Made by a program: the position numbers and the translations under genes. DNA of 64,000 nucleotides from Desulforamulus reducens MI-1. Lineage in GTDB: Bacteria > Bacillota > Desulfotomaculia > Desulfotomaculales > Desulfotomaculaceae. Each line of letters starts with the position of its first letter. Position 1 is the stretch's first letter. Below, piece by piece: positions 25,834 through 34,463 of this stretch. The notes beneath the pieces are model-generated. The model worked only from the letters and a program-made list of their open reading frames with translations, had not been told where the DNA came from and did not search any database. The stretch covers positions 558,001 to 622,000 of the forward strand of contig NC_009253.1 of NCBI RefSeq assembly GCF_000016165.1, written 5' to 3'.

Positions 25834-28181
25834 CAGAACAACTAAAATCACACCCACACCTTTTTTTACACCAGCACATTGAGCAGGTTAACCAGGCCAC
25901 AAAGGCAATAAGAGATTGGCATACTACTGACACAATAACCAATGATATAAAGTTATTGCTGGGCCATCTGGCCAAATACCATGATTTGGGCAAGGGTACC
26001 CCTGCCTTTCAGGAATATATCGAAAATCCAGAGGGTTATCAGGGTGATCCCCAGGAGAAGGCCCATTCAACTCTTTCTTTACTGCTGACACTGGCCATTG
26101 CAAGGCAGCAATCCTGGGAGGAGTTACACACCCTGGTCATTGCCGCCGCTGTTGCCGGGCATCACAGCAGACTGCCAACCATCCCGGAGAAGAAAATAGG
26201 GGGCGTATGTTGCCCCCAATGGGATATCGACGGCTTTGCGGGGGGAGAAAAGGCGTCACTCTTGAAACGGCAATTAGCCAGCATCGATTTCCCTGCACTA
26301 GAGCAGGAAACAAAGGTAGAATTTGGGTCTTATGGTTTGGCCCAGGCATTGCAAAGCGACCCAGCCAAATCTTTGAGGGAAATGAAGAGATTTTTAATCA
26401 CAAGAATATATGGCATATTTGCCTCCCTAAGTTTGGAAGAAGCCCTAAGATTAAGAATGAAGGCGCAACTGCTCTATTCGGTTTTACTGGAAGCGGATAA
26501 GGCTTTGCTGGCAGTATCCAGCCCAGAGGTGTATTTAAACAGAGAGGTTCGGCATTGGCAGTCCCGGTGGGTTGAGGATAAAATTGGCAAGCCCCCGGAG
26601 ACCTCAATTAATCAATTGAGACAAAGGGCAAGGCAAGGGGTAATTGCCGCACTGGAGGCCAAAAACACCAACCTTTACAGTCTCACCGCTCCAACAGGCT
26701 GTGGCAAAACCATGCTGGCAGCCACTTGGGCCCTTAAATTAAGAGAACGGGTGACCGAAGGACAGGCTCCGCCCAAGATTATCATTGTACTACCATTTTT
26801 ATCAGTCATCGACCAAACGGCCAGGGAATATGCCAGGCTATTATCCCACAGTGGGCAAGAAACAGATGGTCGCTGGCTTATCCAGAGCCATTCCCTGGCC
26901 GATCGCCACTACGCCAGGGGGTTAGAGGATGAGGACGGTCGTTTTTTTATTGATACCTGGCGCAGTGAAATAATCATTACAACCTATGACCAGTTTTTAA
27001 TGAGTTTGTTAGATCCCCGGGCTAAGTACCAAATGAGGTTTCATAATCTGTGTGATGCCATGATAATCATGGATGAAGTACAAGCATTGCCTTGTAAATT
27101 ATGGCAGACACTGGAAAAGGTATTTCAGGCCCTAGCCAGTGAGGGCAATAGCAGGTTGCTACTGATGTCAGCCACGCTACCGCCCTTTATGAAAGAGGCA
27201 CTTCCTTTATTGCCGGACTACCAAGGATATTTTACCCTGTTTAATCGTTACACCCTGCAACTACGGCTACAGGAATCACAGACGTTGGATAATTTCTGCG
27301 AAGAAATGTCAGACAGATTGATTGGTTGGCTGGAATGTAGCAATCGCATTCTGATCACCCTAAATACCCGCCACAGTGCTCGCAGGGTGCGGGATTTTCT
27401 TAGCCAAAGTTGGCCTGCTGAGTATGGAGATGTGCCGCTGTTCTTTATCAGTGCCGATGTGACACCAAAGGACAGGCTGGAAATAGTAAAACAAATCAAA
27501 CAGGGCAAACCCTGTGTTGTTGTATCAACCCAGTGTATTGAGGCCGGTGTGGATATTGATATGGATCGAGTTATCCGGGATTTTGGCCCCCTGGACAGCA
27601 TTATTCAAATTGCCGGAAGATGCAACCGTGAAGGGCTAAGGGCCCAGGGTGTCGTTGAGGTGGTGGATTTAATCAATGAACAGGACAAAAGATATTCAGA
27701 AATGATATATGATACTACCCACCTGCAAATTACCAGAAAAATTTTAGCAGATAAGCAGGAAATTCAGGAGAAGGAAATAATAACTTTATCCACTCAGTAT
27801 TTTAAAGATTTAACCGAGCAAAAGGATACTGGGTACAATCATTTGATACGCTTTGCCAAATGGCAGGAGGATACGCCGGTAAAGGAGCTGCTTAGGGGTA
27901 AAGAACGATTGCAGATAGATTTTTTGGTGTTGGAACAAGATGCAGAGTTGAGGGATGAAATGCAGATAGTGGGCCGTATAAAGGACAGGTGGGAAAGAAG
28001 GGAAGCGTGGAGAAAACTGTCCGGCAGAATTGCCCTTGTTTCAGTTAGTATTTTTGCCCAACCAGGTTTCCACCCAGAACAAATAGCAGATGAATTCATG
28101 GGGAGTTGGTGGGTGGTTCGGGAGGGTTATTATAACAGTAAACAGGGATTATTGATTGAGGGAGAAACAATGATTTTATAG
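25830..28181 (+). CDS. cas3: Cas3 nuclease-helicase
   Basis: 783 residues. The N-terminal HD nuclease has KYHDLGKG (H51, D52), AHSTLSLLL and AGHHSRL. The SF2 helicase has TAPTGCGKT near 290, MDEVQALP near 415, LLMSATLPP, and STQCIEAGVDIDMD with QIAGRCNREG as motif VI. All key residues are present, so interference looks intact. It is the last gene before the CRISPR leader and array. Confidence 0.9.
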   Translation: MTEQLKSHPHLFLHQHIEQVNQATKAIRDWHTTDTITNDIKLLLGHLAKYHDLGKGTPAFQEYIENPEGYQGDPQEKAHSTLSLLLTLAIARQQSWEELHTLVIAAAVAGHHSRLPTIPEKKIGGVCCPQWDIDGFAGGEKASLLKRQLASIDFPALEQETKVEFGSYGLAQALQSDPAKSLREMKRFLITRIYGIFASLSLEEALRLRMKAQLLYSVLLEADKALLAVSSPEVYLNREVRHWQSRWVEDKIGKPPETSINQLRQRARQGVIAALEAKNTNLYSLTAPTGCGKTMLAATWALKLRERVTEGQAPPKIIIVLPFLSVIDQTAREYARLLSHSGQETDGRWLIQSHSLADRHYARGLEDEDGRFFIDTWRSEIIITTYDQFLMSLLDPRAKYQMRFHNLCDAMIIMDEVQALPCKLWQTLEKVFQALASEGNSRLLLMSATLPPFMKEALPLLPDYQGYFTLFNRYTLQLRLQESQTLDNFCEEMSDRLIGWLECSNRILITLNTRHSARRVRDFLSQSWPAEYGDVPLFFISADVTPKDRLEIVKQIKQGKPCVVVSTQCIEAGVDIDMDRVIRDFGPLDSIIQIAGRCNREGLRAQGVVEVVDLINEQDKRYSEMIYDTTHLQITRKILADKQEIQEKEIITLSTQYFKDLTEQKDTGYNHLIRFAKWQEDTPVKELLRGKERLQIDFLVLEQDAELRDEMQIVGRIKDRWERREAWRKLSGRIALVSVSIFAQPGFHPEQIADEFMGSWWVVREGYYNSKQGLLIEGETMIL

Positions 28182-28378
28182 AGTTTCCGGTGTTAGTAAT
28201 GAAGGCTAAAAAAGTCGTCGATCTCCGGTGGCGTAATAACTCCGGGGGATCGACGACAATGGCAAAACACATAGATGCTTATAACATGCGGGGTGCGGGG
28301 TTTTACCCTTACTCCCCGGTGGTGGTTAAATAAAAGGTCTGTCAAACGGCAGGCCGCATATTTACTGAATTTTGACGG
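28182..28378 (+). promoter_or_regulatory. CRISPR leader
   Basis: This is the non-coding DNA between cas3 and the first repeat. Repeats are oriented with GAAAC at their right end, so the leader is on this side. It contains a perfect 10-bp inverted repeat GTCGTCGATC / GATCGACGAC (28214-28223 / 28248-28257) that could end the cas3 transcript or bind an integration factor. Confidence 0.65.
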
Positions 28379-29743
28379 GTTATCAGCCTACCTATAAGGA
28401 ATTGAAACCCGTATTTTTAGGAAGCAGGGATCAAAGCACAAAAGAGTTATCAGCCTACCTATAAGGAATTGAAACTCCCTATCCTTGGCAGTATCGTTTT
28501 CTGGAGGTACTGTGTTATCAGCCTACCTATAAGGAATTGAAACATTGTTTCAAGGCTTGGTTGCAATTTTCCGGTTTCGTTATCAGCCTACCTATAAGGA
28601 ATTGAAACACAATTACGAAAACGTATTAGTTACCGAGGAAAATATTGGTTATCAGCCTACCTATAAGGAATTGAAACAATATCAAGATGCTTTAAAACTA
28701 GGCGTTAAATTTGGTTATCAGCCTACCTATAAGGAATTGAAACGTTTTTTGTTCCAATTGTGCCCCAAAACTTGGGGCACGTTATCAGCCTACCTATAAG
28801 GAATTGAAACCACCATGCCGGGGCTAGGTTTACAAAGATTAGCATACGTTATCAGCCTACCTATAAGGAATTGAAACATTTACCAATAAATGTATATTAT
28901 ATAATTTGAATATAGGTTATCAGCCTACCTATAAGGAATTGAAACATTTGAGTCTGCTGCACTCAATTTTCGGAGGGTATAGTTATCAGCCTACCTATAA
29001 GGAATTGAAACCTACATAATATATAAATTATGTAGCGAGTTATCAGCCGTTATCAGCCTACCTATAAGGAATTGAAACGTTTTTTGTTCCAATTGTGCCC
29101 CAAAACTTGGGGCAGTTATCAGCCTACCTATAAGGAATTGAAACCAAAAGATAAAAATAATAGTATCATTTAATCAGGGGTTATCAGCCTACCTATAAGG
29201 AATTGAAACATGCCCGTCCGGTAGAAGAACCAGCAGGCAAACATCCGTTATCAGCCTACCTATAAGGAATTGAAACATACTTTTATGCAGTCGATGTTTT
29301 CTTCGGTGACACGGGTTATCAGCCTACCTATAAGGAATTGAAACATAATATTAGGGATTGCAATATACAAGTTTGGTCTTCTCCGTTATCAGCCTACCTA
29401 TAAGGAATTGAAACTTGTGCCTACCCTGTTATGTAGAGTAAGCACTAAAAAGTTATCAGCCTACCTATAAGGAATTGAAACCTATTTTTTGGTTGGTGTT
29501 TGTCATTGTTATGCACGTTATCAGCCTACCTATAAGGAATTGAAACGTAATATTGCATACGAATTTCTTCATGGTATCATCCGTTATCAGCCTACCTATA
29601 AGGAATTGAAACGAAATATCCAAAAAGCTTTAGAAAAACGGCTAGAGAGTTATCAGCCTACCTATAAGGAATTGAAACTTGGCAAGTACGCTTTAAATTC
29701 CGGTGAGAAGATCGTTATCAGCCTACCTATAAGGAATTGAAAC
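28379..29743 (+). CRISPR. CRISPR array, 21 repeats and 20 spacers
   Basis: The 30-base repeat starts GTTATCAGCC, continues TACCTATAAG and ends GAATTGAAAC. I count 21 full, essentially identical copies, first at 28379-28408 and last at 29714-29743, with spacers of about 35-38 bases. An extra 10-base piece of repeat (GTTATCAGCC, 29039-29048) abuts the full repeat at 29049. The spacers at 28744-28780 and 29079-29114 are the same except for one base at the end. The sharp repeats suggest an active array. It lies between cas3 and cas4. Confidence 0.97.
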
Positions 29744-29824
29744 ATTGCTAACTTAGGGACCCTAGAGACAATAAAACGATAGAATACCCACAAAAATCTT
29801 TATTAAATCCCGGAGGTGAAAAGT

Positions 29825-30331
29825 TTGGAATATGTGATGGTTCCTGTTACCGGAACGCTTATTTGGTACTATTACATTTGCCAGCGGGAGGTTTGGTTAA
29901 TTGGCCATCAAATTACACCGGACCAAAGTGATTCTAATATATCCCTGGGAAGGTATATTCACGAAAACTCATACGACAGAGAAAGAAAAGAACTTGTCAT
30001 TGGCCATAGTAAAATGGATGTATTCCGAGTTAGTAACGGGGAACTAGTTGTAGGAGAGGTTAAAAAAAGCTCAAAGTATAGTCAGAGTGCCCGTATGCAA
30101 CTTGCTTTTTATCTAATGGAATTACAAGACCGTGGGATTAAGGCCAGGGGGGAACTTCGCTTTCCCCAGGAGAAAAAGCTAGAAGAAGTTGTTTTGGATG
30201 AAAATATCCTGGAAGAACTGGGGAGGGCTTCCCAAGCGATTACCCAAATACTAAGCTTGCAAAGACCTCCGGAACCTAAAAAAATAAATTTTTGTAAAAA
30301 CTGTGCCTATGCTGAATTTTGCTGGGCTTGA
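29825..30331 (+). CDS. cas4: Cas4 adaptation exonuclease
   Basis: About 168 residues: RecB-like nuclease core with GELVVGEVKKSS and QLAFYLMEL, an N-terminal cysteine (YYICQREVW) and a C-terminal cluster CKNCAYAEFC that together would hold an iron-sulfur cluster. I prefer the TTG at 29825, eight bases after GGAGG; the GTG at 29816 overlaps that ribosome site. Cas4 trims prespacers and selects PAMs for Cas1-Cas2. It is the first gene after the array. Confidence 0.85.
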   Translation: MEYVMVPVTGTLIWYYYICQREVWLIGHQITPDQSDSNISLGRYIHENSYDRERKELVIGHSKMDVFRVSNGELVVGEVKKSSKYSQSARMQLAFYLMELQDRGIKARGELRFPQEKKLEEVVLDENILEELGRASQAITQILSLQRPPEPKKINFCKNCAYAEFCWA

Positions 30332-30349
30332 CGGAGGGGGGGTGTATTA

Positions 30350-31342
30350 ATGAAGAAAACGATCTACATTTTTTCAGATGGAGAGCTTCACCGAAAAGAT
30401 AATACCCTTTGTTTTGAAAAAGAAAAAGAAAAACGCTATATACCGATTGAGGACACCGGTGAAATAATGGCCTTTGGGGAAATAAACATTAACAAGCGTT
30501 TGTTAGAGTTTTTATCACAAAAGGAAATCTTACTACACTATTTTAACCATTACGGTTACTACATGGGGACATTTTACCCCCGGGAACATTTGAATTCTGG
30601 ATTTATGATCTTAAAGCAAGCGGAGCATTACATGGATCAAACCTTACGACTGAAGATTGCCATTGAGTATATTAGAGGGGGAGGCAAAAATATCCGCCAG
30701 GTGCTCAAGTACTACCAGGGCAGGGGAAGGTATGTGGGAGACAAACTAGAGGCAATAGAGAAACTTTTGCTAGATATAGATCAGCAGCAAGATATACCGT
30801 CCCTTATGGCGGTGGAGGGAAATATTCGAAGCTGGTATTACAAAGGCTTTGATGATATTATTTGTGATACTAATTTTGTTTTCGAGGAACGAAGCAGGCG
30901 GCCTCCCAAAAACTTTCTCAATACCTTGATTAGTTTTGGTAATTCCATAATGTATTCAATTTGCCTAAGTGAGATATATAAAACCCACTTAGACCCGCGG
31001 ATTGGCTACCTGCATGCCACTAATTTTCGGCGATTTTCTTTAAATTTGGATGTCTCCGAGATATTTAAGCCAATTTTAATAGATAGAACCATTTTCTCTT
31101 TATTGGCGCGTAAAATGATCACCGCCAAGGATTTTGATCGGGATGCAAACGGGGTTTTGCTAAAGGAAAAAGGAAAAAAGTGTTTTATTCATGCTTTGGA
31201 AGAAAAGTTAAAAACAACTATTAACCACCGGGATTTAGGCCGTCCTGTTTCCTACCGAAGATTAATTCGCCTTGAACTTTATAAATTAGAAAAACACCTG
31301 ATGGGGGAAAAAACTTATACACCATTTATTGCCAGGTGGTAA
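30350..31342 (+). CDS. cas1: Cas1 integrase
   Basis: 330 residues, full length for a I-B Cas1, with NSIMYSICLSEIYKTHLDPRIGYLHATNFRRFSLNLDVSEIFKPI, which includes the conserved H, and the acidic metal-binding positions. It integrates spacers together with Cas2. SD-like GGAGGGGGG precedes the ATG; cas4 ends 18 bases upstream. Confidence 0.9.
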   Translation: MKKTIYIFSDGELHRKDNTLCFEKEKEKRYIPIEDTGEIMAFGEININKRLLEFLSQKEILLHYFNHYGYYMGTFYPREHLNSGFMILKQAEHYMDQTLRLKIAIEYIRGGGKNIRQVLKYYQGRGRYVGDKLEAIEKLLLDIDQQQDIPSLMAVEGNIRSWYYKGFDDIICDTNFVFEERSRRPPKNFLNTLISFGNSIMYSICLSEIYKTHLDPRIGYLHATNFRRFSLNLDVSEIFKPILIDRTIFSLLARKMITAKDFDRDANGVLLKEKGKKCFIHALEEKLKTTINHRDLGRPVSYRRLIRLELYKLEKHLMGEKTYTPFIARW

Positions 31343-31366
31343 TGATTAACGAAGGACGTGGAATTC

Positions 31367-31630
31367 ATGTTTGTTATCCTGGTCTATGATGTAAATCAAA
31401 AGCGGGTTGCAAAGGTATTAAAAAGGTGTCGACAATATTTAACCTGGGTACAAAACTCGGTATTGGAGGGTGAAATATCTGACGTAAATCTTAAAAAGCT
31501 TAAAATGGAGTTGCAAAAGATCATTAATAAAGAAGAGGACTCGGTGATTTTTTATACCATGAGAACAACCAATTATTCTTCCAGGGAGTTAATTGGATTA
31601 CAGAAAAACGAGGAAGGGAATATCATTTAA
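31367..31630 (+). CDS. cas2: Cas2
   Basis: 87 residues starting MFVILVYDVNQKRVAKVLKRCRQYLTWVQNSVLEGE, the standard Cas2 beginning. I placed the start at ATG 31367 rather than the GTG nine bases earlier because homologues start at this methionine. Structural partner of Cas1. The cas locus ends here. Confidence 0.9.
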   Translation: MFVILVYDVNQKRVAKVLKRCRQYLTWVQNSVLEGEISDVNLKKLKMELQKIINKEEDSVIFYTMRTTNYSSRELIGLQKNEEGNII

Positions 31631-31739
31631 ATCCCTCAACATAAAAAACGTAGGACATCAGGGTCATTGGGCGTTCAGTTCATGTTAATAAGGTATTGTA
31701 CTCACAGAACGTTAACAACTTAACGAACGAAGGCGAAAT

Positions 31740-31778
31740 ACTGCATTTGGATCGGTGAGCATGAAAGTGCAGTTTTTA
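31740..31778 (+). terminator. Terminator downstream of cas2
   Basis: ACTGCATTT (31740-31748) pairs with AAAGTGCAGT (31764-31773, one bulged G), followed by TTTTT. The rest of 31631-31924 has no gene. Confidence 0.6.
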
Positions 31779-31924
31779 AGTAGATAGCCTACTTGGTTAT
31801 CATATACAGTTGCTGTAGCTACATCCCAAGTTAAGGGAATGCGATCTTTAGAAATCTATTTAGCCCCCTCCATATTTGAGTCATCCACTCTTATTGAGAT
31901 AAAATAATAAACTAATTTCGGGAT

Positions 31925-32150
31925 ATGGAGAAAGAGAATGACCAATTAAAGAAACTCCATGGGGAAAAAGACTTGAAGATTGCCATTTTAACTGACTTAC
32001 TAAAAAAGTCCAACCCGGGCTTCAAGACAAACTTTAAATAGCCGACGATTGGATTGCCCGGGGATATGCAAAATCCTTTGTACTGGAAACATTGGAGAAT
32101 ACCACAGGAAGAAAAAAGGTCAGGATCGCCAAAATCCAAGTACAAATCAA
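31925..32150 (+). pseudogene. IS3-family transposase remnant
   Basis: From ATG 31925 the frame reads MEKENDQLKKLHGEKDLKIA and continues ILTDLLKKS, the leucine-zipper end of an IS3 orfA. It stops at a TAG, and a neighbouring frame continues ADDWIARGYAKSFVLETL, the beginning of orfB. Both are short, so this is a decayed fragment. Confidence 0.55.
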
Positions 32151-32300
32151 GGCGGTCGGCCAATTCCGGGATACTCTGCGGCGTCCCCCGTTAAATAGAC
32201 ACATAAAACACAAGTATTGCTTCCTGTTTCATAGAATTGCTTAATATTTCATTAAGATATTGATTATGTGCAGTGGTCTGGTAGTAACCTGGCCACCGTT

Positions 32301-32400
32301 CTTGACTCCATGTGCTAATTTAAAATTACCCGACCGACGGATATACGCCAAAATCTGGTTACCTCGGTCGGGTCTATTCAGTCTAGCACATGAAGTCAAG
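32301..32400. repeat. 100-bp nested inverted repeat
   Basis: The outer arms 32301-32317 and 32384-32400 match at 16 of 17 bases (CTTGACTCCATGTGCTA). The inner arms ACCCGACCGA and TCGGTCGGGT (32328-32337 / 32364-32373) are perfect. There is no coding sequence. It could be a small transposable element or a structured RNA. No gene is seen between 32151 and the promoter at 32714. Confidence 0.55.
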
Positions 32401-32713
32401 AATCTTCGCTTCGCTCGACCGCAGGCGGCGGTTACCTGTTGTGGATAGTGGGAATTTTTCCCCTCCCTCTGGAGACCGCCTGTTTATAATCTTTGTGAAG
32501 TGTCCGATTACAATTATTCATTAATTCTGGTGCCTTAAGCTACCATCGCTGCAGAGTAATATTCCTCCGGTGTCGGCGTTTGTCAAGAAAGTTGTCGCAT
32601 AAGTGATAAAAAAGTTAAGTCAGTTTAGAAACTTGTCTTGAACCAGTAATTTATTATTGTAAAACACAAAGTTCTCATTCTTAGAAAACCTTGATAGGAA
32701 CGGGCTTTTCTTA

Positions 32714-32743
32714 TTGACACATAAAGGGACAAGTCTTTATAAT
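32714..32743 (+). promoter_or_regulatory. Strong sigma-A promoter
   Basis: TTGACA (32714-32719) and TATAAT (32738-32743), both perfect, are separated by 18 bases. Transcription would start near 32750, exactly at the first leader hairpin. Confidence 0.8.
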
Positions 32744-32750
32744 GAATTTA

Positions 32751-32895
32751 AGCTTAAGGTTCGGACTTAAGCTCGCAGAGAGCTACAGGAACATCAGTGG
32801 GAGATGTTCCTCAAAAGAGAAAATCGCCAATTGGATAATGGAAGTTCAATTGGCAAGAGACAAGCGGACGGGCGCTGGCATTAGAAGCTAGTGCC
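32751..32895 (+). promoter_or_regulatory. Four-hairpin structured leader before the NYN gene
   Basis: Four successive stems: AGCTTAAG/CTTAAGCT (32751-32773), GGAACATC/GATGTTCC (32788-32810), GCCAATTG/CAATTGGC (32826-32854), and GGCGCTGGC/GCTAGTGCC with G-U pairs (32871-32895). They fill the space between the promoter and the ribosome site at 32909. It may be an attenuating leader, a riboswitch-like element, or a small RNA. I do not recognise a known class. Confidence 0.55.
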
Positions 32896-32920
32896 TTTAG
32901 TCTTTCTTGGAGGAATTTTT

Positions 32921-33463
32921 TTGAAAAGAGTTATGGTCTTCATAGACGGGAATAACTTTGAGAAAGCTGTAACCAACTTATATAGTGGGAGTCAGCAGAG
33001 AATTGATTATTCCAAACTAGCCAACTATTTAGCTGGAAAGCGAAATGGTAATTTACAAAGATTATATTATTACACCGCGGCAAGTAACAACGATAAACAA
33101 AAGGCAGCTTCTACTAAGAATTTTGTGGATACTTTAAACAAACAGGTTCCTAATTGCATTGCCAAAATTGGTTATTTACAGGTTGTTGGAAAGGATGCTA
33201 GTGGTCAAGATATTTACACCGAGAAAGGCACTGATGTTAACATCGCTGTAGATTTAGTGTCTTTAGCGTTTTTCAATGCCTACGATGAAGCAATCCTGTT
33301 AAGTGCCGATACTGATTACGAACCGGCCGTCAATATGGTTAGGCAGTTTGGAAAAACGGTAGTATTAGGCATTGTAGACAGGCAAAAGGCTGGATATTTG
33401 AAGGGGTTGTGTGATGACCATATTTCCCTGCAGATTGCGGATCTAGACCAGGTAAAGAGATAA
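32921..33463 (+). CDS. NYN-domain (PIN-like) ribonuclease, LabA/DUF88 type
   Basis: About 180 residues: MVFIDGNNFEKAV gives the first acidic active-site residue, GTDVNIAVDLVSLAF the second, and LLSADTDYEPAVNMVRQFGKTV the third pair, the NYN-fold metal site. Such proteins are single-strand or RNA nucleases. The TTG at 32921 lies seven bases after GGAGG; a GTG at 32891 would overlap the last leader hairpin and is less likely. Driven by a perfect sigma-A promoter and a structured leader. Role in RNA processing, toxin activity or defence is undetermined. Confidence 0.75.
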   Translation: MKRVMVFIDGNNFEKAVTNLYSGSQQRIDYSKLANYLAGKRNGNLQRLYYYTAASNNDKQKAASTKNFVDTLNKQVPNCIAKIGYLQVVGKDASGQDIYTEKGTDVNIAVDLVSLAFFNAYDEAILLSADTDYEPAVNMVRQFGKTVVLGIVDRQKAGYLKGLCDDHISLQIADLDQVKR

Positions 33464-33469
33464 ATGAAA

Positions 33470-33539
33470 GGGCTGCCGAGGTTCCAATCCTCAGCAGCCC
33501 ATTGGAATCTATGGCTGTATAGTCCGAACCTATACAGCC
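33470..33539 (+). terminator. Two hairpins after the NYN gene
   Basis: GGGCTGC/GCAGCCC (33470-33500) and a perfect 10-bp stem GGCTGTATAG/CTATACAGCC (33513-33522 / 33530-33539). Neither has a long T run, so termination is probable rather than certain. Confidence 0.5.
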
Positions 33540-33633
33540 TTCACTATATAGTATGCACGAATGTAAATAGTAACACACCTATATACTGACATACCTTCAT
33601 CCACTTTACTTAGTAACTTTCTCAGCATAACCA

Positions 33634-33831
33634 ATGCCTCCCATTTTCTTCTGCAACCACGGAGACGGTGCCGGGGCTGTCAAGGGTGGAGTGCAGTGCA
33701 GCGTGAGGGAGTGGAGCAGGCCTGCTACCGATCAAGACCTTTATGATGTGGCAACTGCCATCAATAGTCTGCAGAATAACGCCCTGGTTGGTGTTTTTCG
33801 GGCCGATGACAGTGAGCTAATCAACGAATAG
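33634..33831 (+). pseudogene. Chimeric DUF1659 gene remnant
   Basis: The last 37 residues (RPATDQDLYDVATAINSLQ and following) are the C-terminal half of DUF1659, a small protein found next to DUF2922 and YvrJ in Clostridia. The first 28 residues are read through the inverted fragment of the dispersed SWIM-module repeat (33665-33689) and are not DUF1659. So the original start has been lost by an insertion or rearrangement. Confidence 0.55.
33665..33689 (-). repeat. Inverted 25-bp fragment of the SWIM-module repeat
   Basis: The complement of this stretch matches 4551-4575 at all 25 positions and the equivalent part of the second module copy with one difference. It is the only part of the module here. 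Confidence 0.7.
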
Positions 33832-33880
33832 TCTGGACATACCAGGCTGAAGGATTAAGAAGAATAGGAGGTTATGAACC

Positions 33881-34099
33881 ATGACCAAGACATTGGAGCT
33901 GATTTTCGTCAACGTGGCCGGTGACAAGGTAACCTTGCGGGTTACCGATCCCCGAGATGATTTGCAAGAAGCCGAGGTTAGAACCGTCATGGATACGGTG
34001 GTAGCCAAGAACGTCTTCACCAGTTCCGGCGGTAGCTTAACCGGCGTGGCTGGTGCTCGCCTGGTCACCCGAGATGTATCCGAATTGAACATTCTTTAG
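33881..34099 (+). CDS. DUF2922 family protein
   Basis: 72 residues, MTKTLELIFVNVAGDKVTLR, matching the DUF2922 small-protein pattern (LxFxxxxGkxxxlxvxdPk, then a late threonine/valine-rich strand). Function unknown; the family travels with DUF1659 and YvrJ. It has a good ribosome site (AGGAGG) and looks intact, unlike its neighbours. A hairpin with GGGAGGC / GCCTCCC and a TTTT run follows at about 34108-34135. Confidence 0.75.
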   Translation: MTKTLELIFVNVAGDKVTLRVTDPRDDLQEAEVRTVMDTVVAKNVFTSSGGSLTGVAGARLVTRDVSELNIL

Positions 34100-34160
34100 T
34101 AGTAACCAGGGAGGGAGGCAGCGGCCTCCCTTTTGGGTCTTATAAGAGGGAGGAAAAGCA

Positions 34161-34277
34161 ATGGAGGAACTTTTTAAACTAGCCTCGAACTACGGTTTCC
34201 CAATGGTGGTGGCGGGTTACCTGCTGCTCCGCTCACAACAGGGCAGTGGGTGGGGTGGCAGATTCCTATCATATTAA
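34161..34277 (+). pseudogene. YvrJ-type small membrane protein, truncated
   Basis: The ATG at 34161 opens MEELFKLASNYGFPMVVAGY and then LLLR, the YvrJ membrane segment. After this the normal tail is missing and the frame runs into a peptidase fragment and stops after 38 residues. A deletion fused two genes. Confidence 0.6.
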
Positions 34278-34446
34278 GGGCATGGCTGCAGATATTCGGG
34301 TTCCGGGGCTGGTAGTGGCAGAATTAGGCCGCCTGGCGGAACAGGCAGGGTTTGAGGGTATTGGTACATATCCAACCCAGGTATTTGTCCATGTGGATAT
34401 AAGGTACAATTCTGCACGGTGGGAGGCACAGCCAGTGAAACGATAG
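34246..34446 (+). pseudogene. M15-type D-Ala-D-Ala peptidase C-terminal fragment
   Basis: 66 residues containing DSYHIKGMAADI (metal-ligand H and D) and VFVHVDIR (third ligand), as in Hedgehog/DD-type M15 peptidases used by phages as endolysins. The N-terminal part is gone at the junction with YvrJ. Phage origin is plausible. Confidence 0.6.
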
Positions 34447-34463
34447 GCTACGTTTCACTGGCT
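34430..34463 (+). terminator. Terminator hairpin
   Basis: AGCCAGTGAAACG (34430-34442) pairs perfectly with CGTTTCACTGGCT (34451-34463), followed by a T-rich stretch. It spans the stop codon of the peptidase fragment. Confidence 0.75.

Noticed and set aside
28545-29740. Two frames of about 85 codons repeating YQPTYKELK
   Set aside because: They are read through the CRISPR repeats and are not genes.
32260-32448. 62-codon frame over the nested inverted repeat
   Set aside because: It is simply open through the palindrome and has no start signal.
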